A stretch of DNA of 64,000 bases from an uncultured Bacilli bacterium (GCA_934096105.1 CAKOLH010000005.1:5844-69843); one strand, 5' to 3'. Counted from the first letter of the stretch, positions 33,394 through 43,480 are shown. Notes: a model not told the origin generated them from the sequence alone. Program-made: numbers and translations.

Positions 33394-34862
33394 TGGAAAG
33401 ACAATTTAGTGAACAAGAACAAGTTAGAAGAGATAAATTAGAAGAAATAAGAAATTATTGTAATCCGTATCCAGAGAGATATGAAGTTACACACAAAATT
33501 AAAGATGCTAGATTATTAGAAGATGGAACTACTGATGTAGCTATTGCAGGTAGAATTGTATTTATGAGAAAGATGGGAAAATTATCTTTTGTAAGAATTC
33601 GTGACATTGAAGGAGACATGCAACTTGAAATTAAAATTGATATGGTTGGTGAAGATAAATATGCCTTCTTTAAAAAATTAATTGATACTGGTGATTTTAT
33701 TGGCGCAAAAGGGGAAATATTTACTACGCAAACTGGTGAAAAAACTTTAAGAGTACATAGTTTTGAATTTTTAGGAAAGGCACTTAGACCGCTTCCTGAA
33801 AAATTCCATGGTCTTACTGATATGGAAATGAAATATAGACAAAGATATGTAGACTTAATTATGAATGAAGAGACTAGAAGGGTTTTTCTTGGTAGAAGTA
33901 AATTATATGCTTATATTCATAAGTTTTTAGGAGAAAATGGTTTCTTAGAAGTAGAAACTCCAATATTACAAAATGCTGTATGTGGTGCTAGTGCAAAGCC
34001 ATTTTATACTCATCATAATGCTTTAGATATGGATTGTAATCTTAGAATAGCTCCTGAAACATATTTAAAACAATGTGTTGCAGGTGGATTTAATAGAGTA
34101 TATGAAGTAGCAAAATGCTTTAGAAATGAAGGTATGGATACAGAACATCTTCAAGAGTTTACTCAAGTTGAATGGTATGCTTCTTATTGGAACTTTGAAG
34201 ATAATATTAAGTTCTATCAAAGTTTTATTAGAGGTTTACTTACTGAACTTACTGGTAGTACTAAGATTGAATATCAAGATAATATTATTGACTTCGGTGC
34301 TGAATGGAAAAGAATTAACTATGTAGAAGAAATGAGAAAAGTATTAGGATTTGATTTTCTTGATATTGAAGAACCTTCATTACTTAAAGATAAAGTTGTT
34401 GAAGCAGGTTTATTTACTTATGAAGACCTTGATGAAGTAAAATCTCTTAGTCAAATTATTGATTTTATATACAAGAGAAAAATTAGAACTGATGTTTTAG
34501 AACCTACAATTATATATAATTATCCAGCAGTTCTTATACCACTTGCTAGAAGAAATGATATGGATAAGAGAATTATTGATGTCTTCCAAGTTGTTGCTTG
34601 TGGTACTGAACTTTGTAAAGCCTACTCTGAATTAGTTAATCCAATTACCCAAAGAGAGACTTTTGAAGAACAATTAAAGGCTAAGGCTCAAGGTGATGAT
34701 GAGACTATGGAATTAGATGAAAGTTTCTTATCTGCAATGGAGCAAGGTATGCCTCCGATAAGTGGACTTGGTTTTGGTATAGATAGACTTATGATGATTA
34801 TATTTAATCAACCTTCAATTAGGGATGTAGTATTGTTTCCTCAAATGAAGGATAAAAAATAG
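33393..34862 (+). CDS. lysS: Lysyl-tRNA synthetase, class II
   Basis: At 489 residues this is the normal LysS length. The N-terminal OB-fold anticodon domain includes VAIAGRIVFMRKMGKLSFV. The class II catalytic core has motif 2 FRNEGMDTEHLQEF near 246 and motif 3 GLGFGIDRLMM near 463; ELCKAYSELVNP is also conserved. Translationally coupled to the RDD gene (TAATG). A terminator follows. Confidence 0.97.
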   Translation: MERQFSEQEQVRRDKLEEIRNYCNPYPERYEVTHKIKDARLLEDGTTDVAIAGRIVFMRKMGKLSFVRIRDIEGDMQLEIKIDMVGEDKYAFFKKLIDTGDFIGAKGEIFTTQTGEKTLRVHSFEFLGKALRPLPEKFHGLTDMEMKYRQRYVDLIMNEETRRVFLGRSKLYAYIHKFLGENGFLEVETPILQNAVCGASAKPFYTHHNALDMDCNLRIAPETYLKQCVAGGFNRVYEVAKCFRNEGMDTEHLQEFTQVEWYASYWNFEDNIKFYQSFIRGLLTELTGSTKIEYQDNIIDFGAEWKRINYVEEMRKVLGFDFLDIEEPSLLKDKVVEAGLFTYEDLDEVKSLSQIIDFIYKRKIRTDVLEPTIIYNYPAVLIPLARRNDMDKRIIDVFQVVACGTELCKAYSELVNPITQRETFEEQLKAKAQGDDETMELDESFLSAMEQGMPPISGLGFGIDRLMMIIFNQPSIRDVVLFPQMKDKK

Positions 34863-34881
34863 ACTTAAAGTATTATAAAAT

Positions 34882-34913
34882 AAGGGAAAAACACTTGAAA
34901 TTTTCTCTTTTTT
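34882..34913 (+). terminator. Intrinsic terminator after lysS
   Basis: AAGGGAAAA / TTTTCTCTT stem (one G-T pair), 10-base loop, T-run. Confidence 0.75.
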
Positions 34914-34962
34914 ATTTACTTTTAGTTCATTTGTGTTATAATTAATGTTAGAGGAGGTTATT

Positions 34963-36414
34963 ATGAAAAAACATAGTTTATTTAAAGTAATATTGATTGT
35001 TTTTGGAGCACTTGTGCTAATTAATGGAGGTCTTGCAATAGCAGGTCAATTTGTCGAAAAACTTAATGTATTTAAGATGATTCCAATTGGTGATACTCTA
35101 ATTAATTTCACTCAGTCATTCTATTACTTCTTTGATACTGCTGTTTATTTATTAGTACTTGGTGCTTTTTATGGTGTATTAAAAGAAGTACCTGCTTATA
35201 AGAAACTAGTTGATAATATTGCTAGTAAAGTTAAAGCTCATGGTAATTTATTTATAATAATTGTTACTATATTATTTGCTGTTTTAACTTCAGTTACTGG
35301 TCTTATTGGAGCAATTCTTGTATTTGTACCATTTATTGCTGCAATTATATTAGCAATGGGTCATGATAAGTTAGTTGCTATTAGTTCAACAGTTGTTTCA
35401 ATGTTAGTAGGTTTTATAGGAGGTATCTATATAACATTTAGAGATCCTAATGGTTATTATGGGTATAGTGCCACTACTATCGAAGGGTTATCTTCATTAG
35501 ATTTATATTCTAATATATGGGCTAAATTAGTTCTTCTTGTTCTTGGAGTTGCTTTACTTATATTCTTCATTTTAAGATATATTAAAAATGTTCAAGATAA
35601 GAAAGTTAAATATGAATTAAATGAAAGTAACGAAGTATTAGTTTCTGAAGTTAAGGGTGACTACAAAAATATTAGAACATGGCCTATAATTGTTGTTCTA
35701 TCAGTAATACTTGTTGTTCTTATTTTAGGATATTTACCTTGGAATACATTATTTGGTATTAAATGCTTTGATAAATTTAATGAATGGTTACTTGGAATAA
35801 AGATTGGAGAATTTGAAGTATTCTCTAACGTTATTACTTCTAATGCATATTCATTAGGTAATTGGGCTAGTCTTGGTTCATATATGTCTATAATTATCAC
35901 TTTAATTCTATTTACTTTAATTCTTAAGTTTATTTATAGAGTTAAATTTGATGAGGCTATTGACAACTTTATGAATGGCGCTAAAAAGATGGTACCTGCT
36001 GTATTCTTAGTTATGCTTGCATCTGCCATATTAGTTTGTGCTTATAACTTTGGATTTATGTCTAATATTATTAGTTTGATTTCTGATTCTAAACTTGGAT
36101 TAAACATTTTAACAGGAACTTTAATCAGTGGTTTAGGAACACTACTTCATACTGATTTATATTATACTGTTGCTGGTGTGTATTCTACAATGATAGCTCA
36201 AGTAACTGATGAATCATTATATTCTGTATATGCTTTATTATTTCAAAGTGTTTATGGTATTGTTAGTATTATAGGGCCTACTAGTTTGTTAGTAATATTT
36301 GCTCTTAAATATTTTGATGTTCCATATACTACTTGGGTAAAATATATATGGAGATTTGTATTAATGTTATTGTTACTTGTAATATTAGTATTACTTGTAT
36401 TATCATTAATATAA
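34963..36414 (+). CDS. YfcC/DcuC-superfamily carrier
   Basis: A 483-residue polytopic membrane protein with about 12 hydrophobic segments and a central charged loop (about residues 205-235). The pattern GAFYGVLKEVPAYKKLVDNIASKVK near 70, followed by IIIVTILFAVLTSVTGLIGAILVFVPFI, is that of the YfcC / C4-dicarboxylate anaerobic carrier family. Substrate cannot be read from sequence; relatives handle dicarboxylates, arginine/ornithine or peptides. ATG 34963 is chosen because GAGGAGG (34951-34957) lies 5 bases before it. A -10 TATAAT is at 34937. Confidence 0.8.
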   Translation: MKKHSLFKVILIVFGALVLINGGLAIAGQFVEKLNVFKMIPIGDTLINFTQSFYYFFDTAVYLLVLGAFYGVLKEVPAYKKLVDNIASKVKAHGNLFIIIVTILFAVLTSVTGLIGAILVFVPFIAAIILAMGHDKLVAISSTVVSMLVGFIGGIYITFRDPNGYYGYSATTIEGLSSLDLYSNIWAKLVLLVLGVALLIFFILRYIKNVQDKKVKYELNESNEVLVSEVKGDYKNIRTWPIIVVLSVILVVLILGYLPWNTLFGIKCFDKFNEWLLGIKIGEFEVFSNVITSNAYSLGNWASLGSYMSIIITLILFTLILKFIYRVKFDEAIDNFMNGAKKMVPAVFLVMLASAILVCAYNFGFMSNIISLISDSKLGLNILTGTLISGLGTLLHTDLYYTVAGVYSTMIAQVTDESLYSVYALLFQSVYGIVSIIGPTSLLVIFALKYFDVPYTTWVKYIWRFVLMLLLLVILVLLVLSLI

Positions 36415-36431
36415 ATATTTATAATAACAAA

Positions 36432-36462
36432 AACATCTAAATTATTTTAGGTGTTTTTTTAT
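36432..36462 (+). terminator. Intrinsic terminator after the YfcC-like gene
   Basis: AACATCTAAA / TTTAGGTGTT stem with 4-base loop, then T's. Confidence 0.85.
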
Positions 36463-36471
36463 ATATTTCTG

Positions 36472-36590
36472 GCTTATATATGATAGGTATGGCTGATACA
36501 CTATTTTTAGATTATAAGCTAAAAATAGCACTGAAAGACTTATGAAATAAGGCTTAAAGTGAACATAAAGAATAAATAAAAAAAGTCTAT
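36472..36590 (+). repeat. Tandem-hairpin intergenic element, copy 4
   Basis: The block GCTTATATA ... TATGGCTGATA (36472-36499) leads to hairpin 1 CTATTTTTAG / CTAAAAATAG (36501-36528, loop ATTATAAG) and abutting hairpin 2 CACTGAAAG / CTTAAAGTG (36529-36561, two internal mismatches, loop starting AC and ending GG). An AACATAAAGAATAAATAAA tail follows. It lies between the carrier terminator and clpC. Confidence 0.75.
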
Positions 36591-36661
36591 TTTTCTTGAT
36601 TAAAATTTAGAAAATTATATCATTATATTCATAGAATATGTTAGAGAGGAGAAATAATAAT

Positions 36662-38968
36662 ATGATTGGAAATTTTAATGAAGAAGCACAAACAGTACTA
36701 ATGAATGCAAAAAAAGAGATGTTAGATTTAGGACATCCATATATAGGAACAGAACATTTACTTCTTTCTATTTTGAATACGGATAGTAATATTACTGAAA
36801 GATTGAATAATTATGGTCTTTATTATGATAATTTTAAAGAAGAACTATCTAAAGTGGTAGGTACTAGTAAAAAGAAAAGTGAATATTTTTTATATACACC
36901 ATTACTTAGAAAAGTAATTGAATCCGCTATTATGGATAGTAAAGATAATAATGATGGCGAAGTAACTTTAGAACACTTATTTTTTTCAATGTTAGAAGAG
37001 GGTGAAGGTATTGCTATTAGAATACTAATTGGAATGGATATTGATATAGAATCTATGTATGATGATTTTTCTACTAGTCTTATAAAGAAAAGTAAAAAGA
37101 ATAAGAAGAAAAAGCTGCTTATAGATGATTTAGGAATTGATCTTACCAATGAGGCTAAGAATGGTAAGTTAGACCCAGTTATTGGAAGAGAAAAAGAAGT
37201 TAGAAGAGTAATGGAAATACTTTGTAGAAGAACTAAAAACAACCCTATTTTAATTGGTGAGGCTGGTGTAGGTAAGACTGCTATTGTGGAAGAACTATCT
37301 AGATTAATTGCTAATGAAGATGTTCCATCTGGATTAATAGGTAAGAGAATTATTTCTTTAGATATGGCTACGATGGTTGCTGGTACTAAGTATCGTGGTG
37401 AATTTGAAGAAAGAATGAAAAAAGTACTTAAAGAAATTGAAGATAATACAGAAATTATTTTATTTATAGATGAAATTCATACTTTGGTTGGTGCAGGTGG
37501 CGCTGAAGGAGCAATAGATGCTTCAAATATATTAAAGCCTTCTTTAGCTAGAGGTAAAATTAGATGTATAGGAGCTACTACTACTGAGGAATATAAGAAA
37601 TTTATTGAAAAAGATTCTGCTTTGGAAAGAAGATTTCAGAAGGTATTTGTTGAAGAATCTAGTATTGCTGAAACTAAAAATATTTTATTTAATATAAGGA
37701 ATATATATGAAAAATATCATAATGTCGTTATTAGCGATGATATACTTAATAGTTTAGTTGATATTTCAGAAAAATATATATTTGATAGAAATAGACCTGA
37801 TAAAGAAATAGATGTTTTAGATGAGGTTTGTGCTAGAGTTAGTATGGAAGAAACTGGCAGTGATAGATTAAAAAATATTAAGAAGGAAATTAATAGACTA
37901 GGTAAAGAAAAGAATAGTTTTATTATTGATAATGATATTGATAAGGCTTTTGATATTAGAAAAAAAGAGGCTAAGTTAATGTCAGAACTTAATGAGTTAG
38001 AATTATCTTGTAGTGTTAAAAAAAATGAGGTTACTACATTTGATATTGCTTCGGTTATTAGTAATAGAGTAAAAATACCTACTGAAGATATACTTAGTAA
38101 TAATATAGATAGCATTTATGAAATGGAAAGAAAATTAAAGAGTATTATTATTGGTCATGATAATGTCATTGATAATCTTATGAATATTACTAAAAGAATT
38201 AAATATGGTGACAATAGATGTTATTCTATGCTATTTGTTGGTCCATCTGGAGTAGGAAAAACACTTTTAGCCAAAGAGTATGCTAAACTTCTAGTAGGAG
38301 AGAATAATCTAATTAGACTTGATATGAGTGAATATAGTGATAGTACATCGGTTAATAAAATACTTGGTTCTTCTCCTGGATATATTGGATATGATGATAA
38401 TAAAAATGTTTTGGAAGAAATTAGAAATAAACCTAATTCAGTATTATTACTTGATGAAATAGATAAGGCACATCCTTCGGTTATTAATTTATTTTATCAG
38501 ATATTAGAAGAGGGAAAAATAAAAAATTCTAAAGGTGTTACTATTAGATTTAATAATATGGTTATTATTATGACTTCTAATGTTGGATTTGAAAAAAACA
38601 ATATTGGCTTCAATAAAAATAATGATAATATTAATGGTTTAAAAAATAGATTTTCAACAGCCTTTATTAATAGAATTGATGGTATTATGACTTTTGATAG
38701 ACTAAGTGAAAATGATATAAGAAAGATTGTTACTAATAAGCTCGAAGTAATTAATAAAAAACATTCTGATATTAATATTACTTATGCTGATGAAGTTATT
38801 GATAAAATTATTAAAGAAAGTGATTTTTATGAGTTTGGGGCAAGGCGTCTTGATAAAATTATTTCTAGAGGGATAGAAAATGTTATATTGGAAGCTATTA
38901 TTAATAATTTTAAGGATGTTTATATTGATAAGTTGAATGATTATGAAAAAAATATCACTAAAGCCTAG
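36662..38968 (+). CDS. clpC: ClpC-type AAA+ unfoldase
   Basis: A 768-residue Hsp100 protein that feeds substrates to ClpP. The Clp_N double repeat spans residues 1-145 (MIGNFNEEAQTVLMNAKKEM; GTEHLLLSIL). AAA+ domain 1 has GEAGVGKT near 199, IILFIDEIHTLVGAG and the GAISAS-like GAIDASNILKP. A short middle domain with a UVR-like charged helix lies near 415-450. AAA+ domain 2 has GPSGVGKT near 526 and VLLLDEIDKAHP. It is about 40 residues shorter than B. subtilis ClpC and is not accompanied by ctsR/mcsAB. ATG 36662 follows AGAGAGGAG. With a ComK homologue present, control of competence by ClpC is plausible but unproven. Confidence 0.93.
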   Translation: MIGNFNEEAQTVLMNAKKEMLDLGHPYIGTEHLLLSILNTDSNITERLNNYGLYYDNFKEELSKVVGTSKKKSEYFLYTPLLRKVIESAIMDSKDNNDGEVTLEHLFFSMLEEGEGIAIRILIGMDIDIESMYDDFSTSLIKKSKKNKKKKLLIDDLGIDLTNEAKNGKLDPVIGREKEVRRVMEILCRRTKNNPILIGEAGVGKTAIVEELSRLIANEDVPSGLIGKRIISLDMATMVAGTKYRGEFEERMKKVLKEIEDNTEIILFIDEIHTLVGAGGAEGAIDASNILKPSLARGKIRCIGATTTEEYKKFIEKDSALERRFQKVFVEESSIAETKNILFNIRNIYEKYHNVVISDDILNSLVDISEKYIFDRNRPDKEIDVLDEVCARVSMEETGSDRLKNIKKEINRLGKEKNSFIIDNDIDKAFDIRKKEAKLMSELNELELSCSVKKNEVTTFDIASVISNRVKIPTEDILSNNIDSIYEMERKLKSIIIGHDNVIDNLMNITKRIKYGDNRCYSMLFVGPSGVGKTLLAKEYAKLLVGENNLIRLDMSEYSDSTSVNKILGSSPGYIGYDDNKNVLEEIRNKPNSVLLLDEIDKAHPSVINLFYQILEEGKIKNSKGVTIRFNNMVIIMTSNVGFEKNNIGFNKNNDNINGLKNRFSTAFINRIDGIMTFDRLSENDIRKIVTNKLEVINKKHSDINITYADEVIDKIIKESDFYEFGARRLDKIISRGIENVILEAIINNFKDVYIDKLNDYEKNITKA

Positions 38969-38975
38969 TGATATT
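38951..38975. terminator. Bidirectional terminator between convergent genes
   Basis: AATATCACTA / TAGTGATATT 10-bp stem. The minus-strand side is followed by six T; the plus side only by TTG. Confidence 0.7.
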
Positions 38976-38981
38976 TTGTTA

Positions 38982-40010
38982 TTATTTTATTAATCCCCAT
39001 CCAGTTACTACATATCTTCCGCCTTGCTTTTTGGCTGCTGCTGGGGGATTATTATATAATTTGCCATTTATTGATAATGATGATGATTGACCACCATCTA
39101 AGTTGGCAGCATTGTATGCACCATATCTAGTTAGAATGTCTACCATATCTTGAAGACTGGCACCATTGATGTAATTTTCTCCGTCTACTACTAGAAACAA
39201 AATTATACCTGATTTTGTTTGTCCTATAGCTACTCTTGGAGCATAACCCCATGGATCTCCAACTATTTCAAGTGGTTTTCCATTAACTATCAAGAATGGT
39301 CCAAATACCATAGCATCATTTATATTTTCTTTTAATGCTTCATTAGCAGTAGCGTTGGTCATTAGTTTTAATTTTCCATCCTTGGTAAGTCCTATTATGT
39401 TGTCTCTAGCGGTATCAGCGGTGTCTGCTCCCCAAGTTATTTCTCCATCTTGAATAACCACTCCAATTGGTATATCCGAACCATATCCAGAGTCTTGGAA
39501 GCCTCCACCATTAATACATACTGAGCCACCATATCTTTCGCACATGGTGATTATTCTTTCTCCTTTACCACCGACATTAAATTCTTTTGTGGAAATTAAT
39601 CTTACTTTTTTTGGCTTGTAGATGGCTACTAAATATCCATTAGAGTTTCCTACTTTTAAATCAATTACTTTGTAGTCATCATCAGGATTTTCTCTTGTAT
39701 ATAATTCTTCTTCATACTTATCTTTATATTTTGATTTTTCTTTTGTATCTATTACTATTGCATCTGTGTTGGCATCCTCTTCAAAAGATACAAAGTAATT
39801 ACTAGCCATTATTTTATCTATTGTTTTTTGATTATAGAAGATATTAGCAAAATATTGATGATGCATAGTTTTCATCGCAGTATTTACATACATATTTCTT
39901 ACTTTATCCCAAGGACCATACATCATAAAGAAACACCAGACTGCAATTAAATCTAAAATTATAAATAGAATGGTTGTTTTATATATCTTTACTTTCTTTC
40001 TTTCTCTCAT
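38982..40010 (-). CDS. Membrane-anchored phosphodiester glycosidase-family (NAGPA) protein
   Basis: This 342-residue protein has one N-terminal membrane segment (about residues 11-31) and an external NAGPA domain. Recognisable pieces are GGSVCINGGGFQDSGYGSDIP, VFGPFLIVNGKP, PRVAIGQTKSGIILFLVVDG and NAANLDGGQSSSLSING, the last being the family hallmark. The domain occurs in the lysosomal uncovering enzyme and in bacterial exopolysaccharide or teichoic-acid-linked proteins. The substrate here is unknown. It overlaps the upstream minus-strand gene by one base, so the two are co-translated. Confidence 0.82.
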   Translation of the reverse strand: MRERKKVKIYKTTILFIILDLIAVWCFFMMYGPWDKVRNMYVNTAMKTMHHQYFANIFYNQKTIDKIMASNYFVSFEEDANTDAIVIDTKEKSKYKDKYEEELYTRENPDDDYKVIDLKVGNSNGYLVAIYKPKKVRLISTKEFNVGGKGERIITMCERYGGSVCINGGGFQDSGYGSDIPIGVVIQDGEITWGADTADTARDNIIGLTKDGKLKLMTNATANEALKENINDAMVFGPFLIVNGKPLEIVGDPWGYAPRVAIGQTKSGIILFLVVDGENYINGASLQDMVDILTRYGAYNAANLDGGQSSSLSINGKLYNNPPAAAKKQGGRYVVTGWGLIK

Positions 40011-41344
40011 TATTCTACCTCCAAAGGACTATCTATAGTTCCTGTACCTTTGGTAAGTTTATCTTTATCTATAGATATTACTGGTACTATTTTTAAACTT
40101 GTTGAAGATGATTTTGTATATAGTTTAAAATCATTTTGGAATACATACATATTATTACTATTTTTCTCTATTCCAGTAGACATAAAGTAATTTGTTAGTT
40201 TATTATTTAAGATTGGGTCTCCTAGTGAAAGTACTGATACTTTAGTATCTATTGTCTCTTTAAGTACTTTAGCATAATCAAAGTCTGTAGTATTGCTATA
40301 TAATCCATTAGCAAACTTTGTCTCTTTAATTAAATCTTTATAGCTTAATTTATTTAGATATGTATTATTTAAATAGTAAGCTAATGTCTTATTTTTTGTA
40401 TCATTATATTGATATCCATTAGATGAATAATTGTATTTTTGTTCTTCATTATTTACTGTCAAATAATTATTTAATGATAATTTTACTTCTTTATCATTAA
40501 CTTCATATATTCTCCAGATATCATTACCAAGTTTTACATAACTTCCAAATAAACTATTTTCTCCTTCAAATGTGTATGGATTATCTTCTGTACCATCACC
40601 ACCAGTTGCTTCTATTGTTGCTTTGATTGTTATTACTGGTTTGATTCCTATTACATCAGTACCATCACTTTTACCAAGCTTTCCTTCATTATCTATATAC
40701 CAAGATTTATTTTCTTTGTTATTATTTATTAAATAAAAGTATTCTTCATTATTCATAAAACTATCGTTACCACCAGTGTTTACATAATCATTTAGTGATG
40801 GTATTGTTATGTAAGTATCCTCGGTTAAATCTTTACATGATATACTTTTAGTATCCTCAATTATATCTTTGCAAGTTTTAGTAAATGTTAAATACTTGCT
40901 CATATTATTTAAATTATTTTCAAGTATACCTGTGTATTCTTCATTATCTTTCTTATTTAACCATTTACTTATATAGGAAGAATTGTATTCCTTACTTTCT
41001 CCTTTAGCAAGTGATGTTATACTGCTATCTGATATCATGGTAATTGTATTATCATTATTTATCTTTATTATTCTCCATAATAAATTTGAATATGAAACAT
41101 AATTATTTATGTTGGTACCACTAAAATAGTATTCACCATTAACCATTTTAAAGTTTTCATTATCTTTATTATTTTCTTTAATGTTTTTTGCCATAGAATT
41201 GGTTTCTTCTACTTTGTTATTTTCTATATATAATTTAATAAATCTTCCTCCATAAAAAATAACGCATGCTAGTAAGAACATTAGACTTACTAGATTAAAT
41301 ATTTTCTGTACACTTATTTTTCTTTTACTTCTTTCTTTACTCAC
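40010..41344 (-). CDS. Membrane-anchored surface protein with an internal duplication
   Basis: This 444-residue protein has an N-terminal transmembrane segment (about residues 15-35) and an Asn-rich external part. I see two related halves. In half one SNLLWRIIKINNDNTITMI leads to GIKPVITIKATIEATGGDGT. In half two GNDIWRIYEVNDKEVKLSL leads to LKIVPVISIDKDKLTKGTGT. Each half starts with a WRI strand and ends with PVI-x-I and a Gly-Thr-rich turn (GGDGTEDNPYTFE; GTGTIDSPLEVE). No catalytic motif is evident. Paired with the NAGPA-domain protein downstream, a cell-surface or glycan-related role is inferred. Family name unknown to me. Confidence 0.7.
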   Translation of the reverse strand: MSKERSKRKISVQKIFNLVSLMFLLACVIFYGGRFIKLYIENNKVEETNSMAKNIKENNKDNENFKMVNGEYYFSGTNINNYVSYSNLLWRIIKINNDNTITMISDSSITSLAKGESKEYNSSYISKWLNKKDNEEYTGILENNLNNMSKYLTFTKTCKDIIEDTKSISCKDLTEDTYITIPSLNDYVNTGGNDSFMNNEEYFYLINNNKENKSWYIDNEGKLGKSDGTDVIGIKPVITIKATIEATGGDGTEDNPYTFEGENSLFGSYVKLGNDIWRIYEVNDKEVKLSLNNYLTVNNEEQKYNYSSNGYQYNDTKNKTLAYYLNNTYLNKLSYKDLIKETKFANGLYSNTTDFDYAKVLKETIDTKVSVLSLGDPILNNKLTNYFMSTGIEKNSNNMYVFQNDFKLYTKSSSTSLKIVPVISIDKDKLTKGTGTIDSPLEVE

Positions 41345-41541
41345 TTCATCATCCCTCTTTTACCATTTAATTATATCAAAACTAATATATTTTTACAATA
41401 GTTCATTTATAATATTTTATGTCTTTATGTCAAATGTTAAGTATAGTATTTTTTTATTTATTATACCTAATAAAATGTTTTGAAATAAAAATAATTTACT
41501 TAGTATAAAATAAATGTTATAATGGAACTAGGTGAATTGTA

Positions 41542-41736
41542 ATGAATTATAATTTAGGTGATAAAGTTATTATGAAAAAGGTACATCCATGTGGCTCTAG
41601 TGAATTTGAAATAATTAGATTAGGTGCAGATATTAAAATAAAATGTACTAATTGTAATAGAGTAATAATGCTTCCTAGAGTGGATTTTAATAAAAAAATA
41701 AAAAAGGTGGTTGAAAATGAAAAAAAAGAAAGTTAG
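41542..41736 (+). CDS. DUF951 small protein (YyzM-like)
   Basis: This 64-residue protein starts YNLGDKVIMKKVHPCGSSEFEI and has IKCTNCNRVIMLPRVDF, i.e. a C...CxxC putative zinc site as in DUF951. In B. subtilis the equivalent gene lies next to the ychF homologue near oriC; here the AbgT gene is inserted between them. Its last 20 bases overlap the AbgT start. Function unknown. Confidence 0.85.
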   Translation: MNYNLGDKVIMKKVHPCGSSEFEIIRLGADIKIKCTNCNRVIMLPRVDFNKKIKKVVENEKKES

Positions 41737-43252
41737 ACTACATCCGGCTTTAGTATTTTTAATTCTTACTTTAGCTGTTATGATACTTAGTAGTTTGGGT
41801 AGTATATTTAATTTAGAGTCTAGTTATTATGTAGTTAATGAGGTTACTGGTGATTTAACAACACAAACTGTTAATATTCATAATTTGTTTAATAGAACAG
41901 GACTTCAGTATTTGATTAGTAATATGTTAAACAATTTTATTAGTTTTGCTCCTCTTGGTAATTTAATTATTGGTTTACTTGGAGTTGGTGTAGGATATAA
42001 GAGCGGTTTTCTTAACTCAATATTTAAAGTTATTGGTGAGAAGGTACCAAGAAAAGTACTTACTTTCTTAGTTGTACTTCTTGGAGTTATCTTTTCAATG
42101 TTCTATGAAGTTGGATATGTAATATTAATTCCATTAGCGGCAATATTATTTATGAACTTAGGTAGACATCCATCTGCGGGTATTTGTGCTGCTTTTGCTG
42201 GTATTACTTTTGGATATGGTGGTAATGTTATTGTTAATAGATTAGATAGTATGTTAACTACTTATTCAAATAAGGCTGCACTTATACTTGATTCATCATA
42301 TAATGTTAATTTGTATGGTAATATTATTTTCACTATTGTTAGTACAATACTTGTAGCTTATGTTGGTATGATAGTTACAGAGAGATTTATTATACCAAAA
42401 CTTGGTAAGTATTCTTTTGATGAAGAAGAACCATCACAAGTTGGTGAGGTTTCTAAAAAAGAAAGAAAAGGTATTGCTATATCATTACTTGCTACTTTGA
42501 TAGTTGGTATTCTTCTTGTATATTGTATTATTAAGGGACTTCCTTTCTCTGGACTATTCTTAGATCTTAGTCAAAGTAAATATGTTGATATGCTATTTGG
42601 TGAAGGCTCTTACTTTTATCAAGGCTCTGTTACTATATTCTCATTCTTACTTATATTTAGTTCATTAATATATGGTATGAGAGTTAGAACAATTAATAAC
42701 AATAGGGATTTAGTAGATGGAATGAGTTACTATTTAAAAGATGTTGCTTCTTTATTAGTACTTATATTCTTTGCTTCACAGTTTTGTATGATATTTAGAG
42801 AAACTAATATAGGTTTATATATTGTAGCATCCTTATCTGAACTACTTAATGGTATGCAGTTATCTGGACTTGCTCTTGTAGTCATTACATTCTTAATAGT
42901 GGCTTTATCAACATTCTTTGTTCCTATGGCTTCGACTAAATGGGCTATGCTTTCACCAGTAATTGTTCCAATGTTTATGCAAAGCTCTATGACCCCTGAA
43001 TTTGCTGAGGTTGTCTTTAGAGCGGGTGATTCTTGTATAAAGGGTATTACTCCAGTATTTAGTTACTTTGTTATACTAATTGGTTTCTTACATATTTATG
43101 ATAAAAGAAAGAATGATGTTATTACTATTACTGATGCTATGTCATTGATGGTACCTTATACTATTGCTTTTGTAATATTATATTTTGTTATAATGTTAGC
43201 CTTCTATATCATGGGAATTCCTATAGGATTTGGTACTGGTGTTATGTTATAA
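41717..43252 (+). CDS. AbgT-family transporter
   Basis: A 511-residue polytopic membrane protein with about 12 hydrophobic segments. It has the AbgT-type hairpin region LISNMLNNFISFAPLGNLII then LLGVGVGYKSGFLNSIF near residue 80, and a late re-entrant STFFVPMASTKWAMLSPVIVPMFM. Characterised members export sulfonamides or import p-aminobenzoyl-glutamate; which applies is unknown. ATG 41717 follows AAGGTGG by 6 bases and overlaps the DUF951 gene, implying translational coupling. Confidence 0.88.
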   Translation: MKKKKVRLHPALVFLILTLAVMILSSLGSIFNLESSYYVVNEVTGDLTTQTVNIHNLFNRTGLQYLISNMLNNFISFAPLGNLIIGLLGVGVGYKSGFLNSIFKVIGEKVPRKVLTFLVVLLGVIFSMFYEVGYVILIPLAAILFMNLGRHPSAGICAAFAGITFGYGGNVIVNRLDSMLTTYSNKAALILDSSYNVNLYGNIIFTIVSTILVAYVGMIVTERFIIPKLGKYSFDEEEPSQVGEVSKKERKGIAISLLATLIVGILLVYCIIKGLPFSGLFLDLSQSKYVDMLFGEGSYFYQGSVTIFSFLLIFSSLIYGMRVRTINNNRDLVDGMSYYLKDVASLLVLIFFASQFCMIFRETNIGLYIVASLSELLNGMQLSGLALVVITFLIVALSTFFVPMASTKWAMLSPVIVPMFMQSSMTPEFAEVVFRAGDSCIKGITPVFSYFVILIGFLHIYDKRKNDVITITDAMSLMVPYTIAFVILYFVIMLAFYIMGIPIGFGTGVML

Positions 43253-43255
43253 ATA

Positions 43256-43285
43256 AAAAGTTGTACTTCGGTATAGCTTTTTTTA
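43256..43285 (+). terminator. Intrinsic terminator with TTCG tetraloop after the AbgT gene
   Basis: AAAAGTTGTAC / GTATAGCTTTT stem (two G-T pairs) closed by TTCG and followed by T's. Confidence 0.85.
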
Positions 43286-43299
43286 AATCTTATGATCTT

Positions 43300-43410
43300 G
43301 CTTATATATAATAGATATGGCTGATATATTTATTTGAGACAATACTTTGGCTCAAATAAACACTTTAAGACCTAGGCTTAAAGTGAAACAAATAAAAAAT
43401 ATTTATAATT
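43300..43410 (+). repeat. Tandem-hairpin intergenic element, copy 5
   Basis: The block GCTTATATATAATAG with ATATGGCTGATATA (43300-43328) leads to hairpin 1 TTTATTTGAG / CTCAAATAAA (43329-43360, loop ACAATACTTTGG) and abutting hairpin 2 CACTTTAAG / CTTAAAGTG (43361-43385, loop ACCTAGG). An A-rich AAACAAATAAAAAATA tail follows. Both stems are perfect. It lies between the AbgT terminator and ychF. Confidence 0.78.
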
Positions 43411-43480
43411 ACTTATATAAAAATGTTTATTTTATAGTTAATTTTTGTTATAATATTTAGGTAAGAAAGAAGTGATATAA

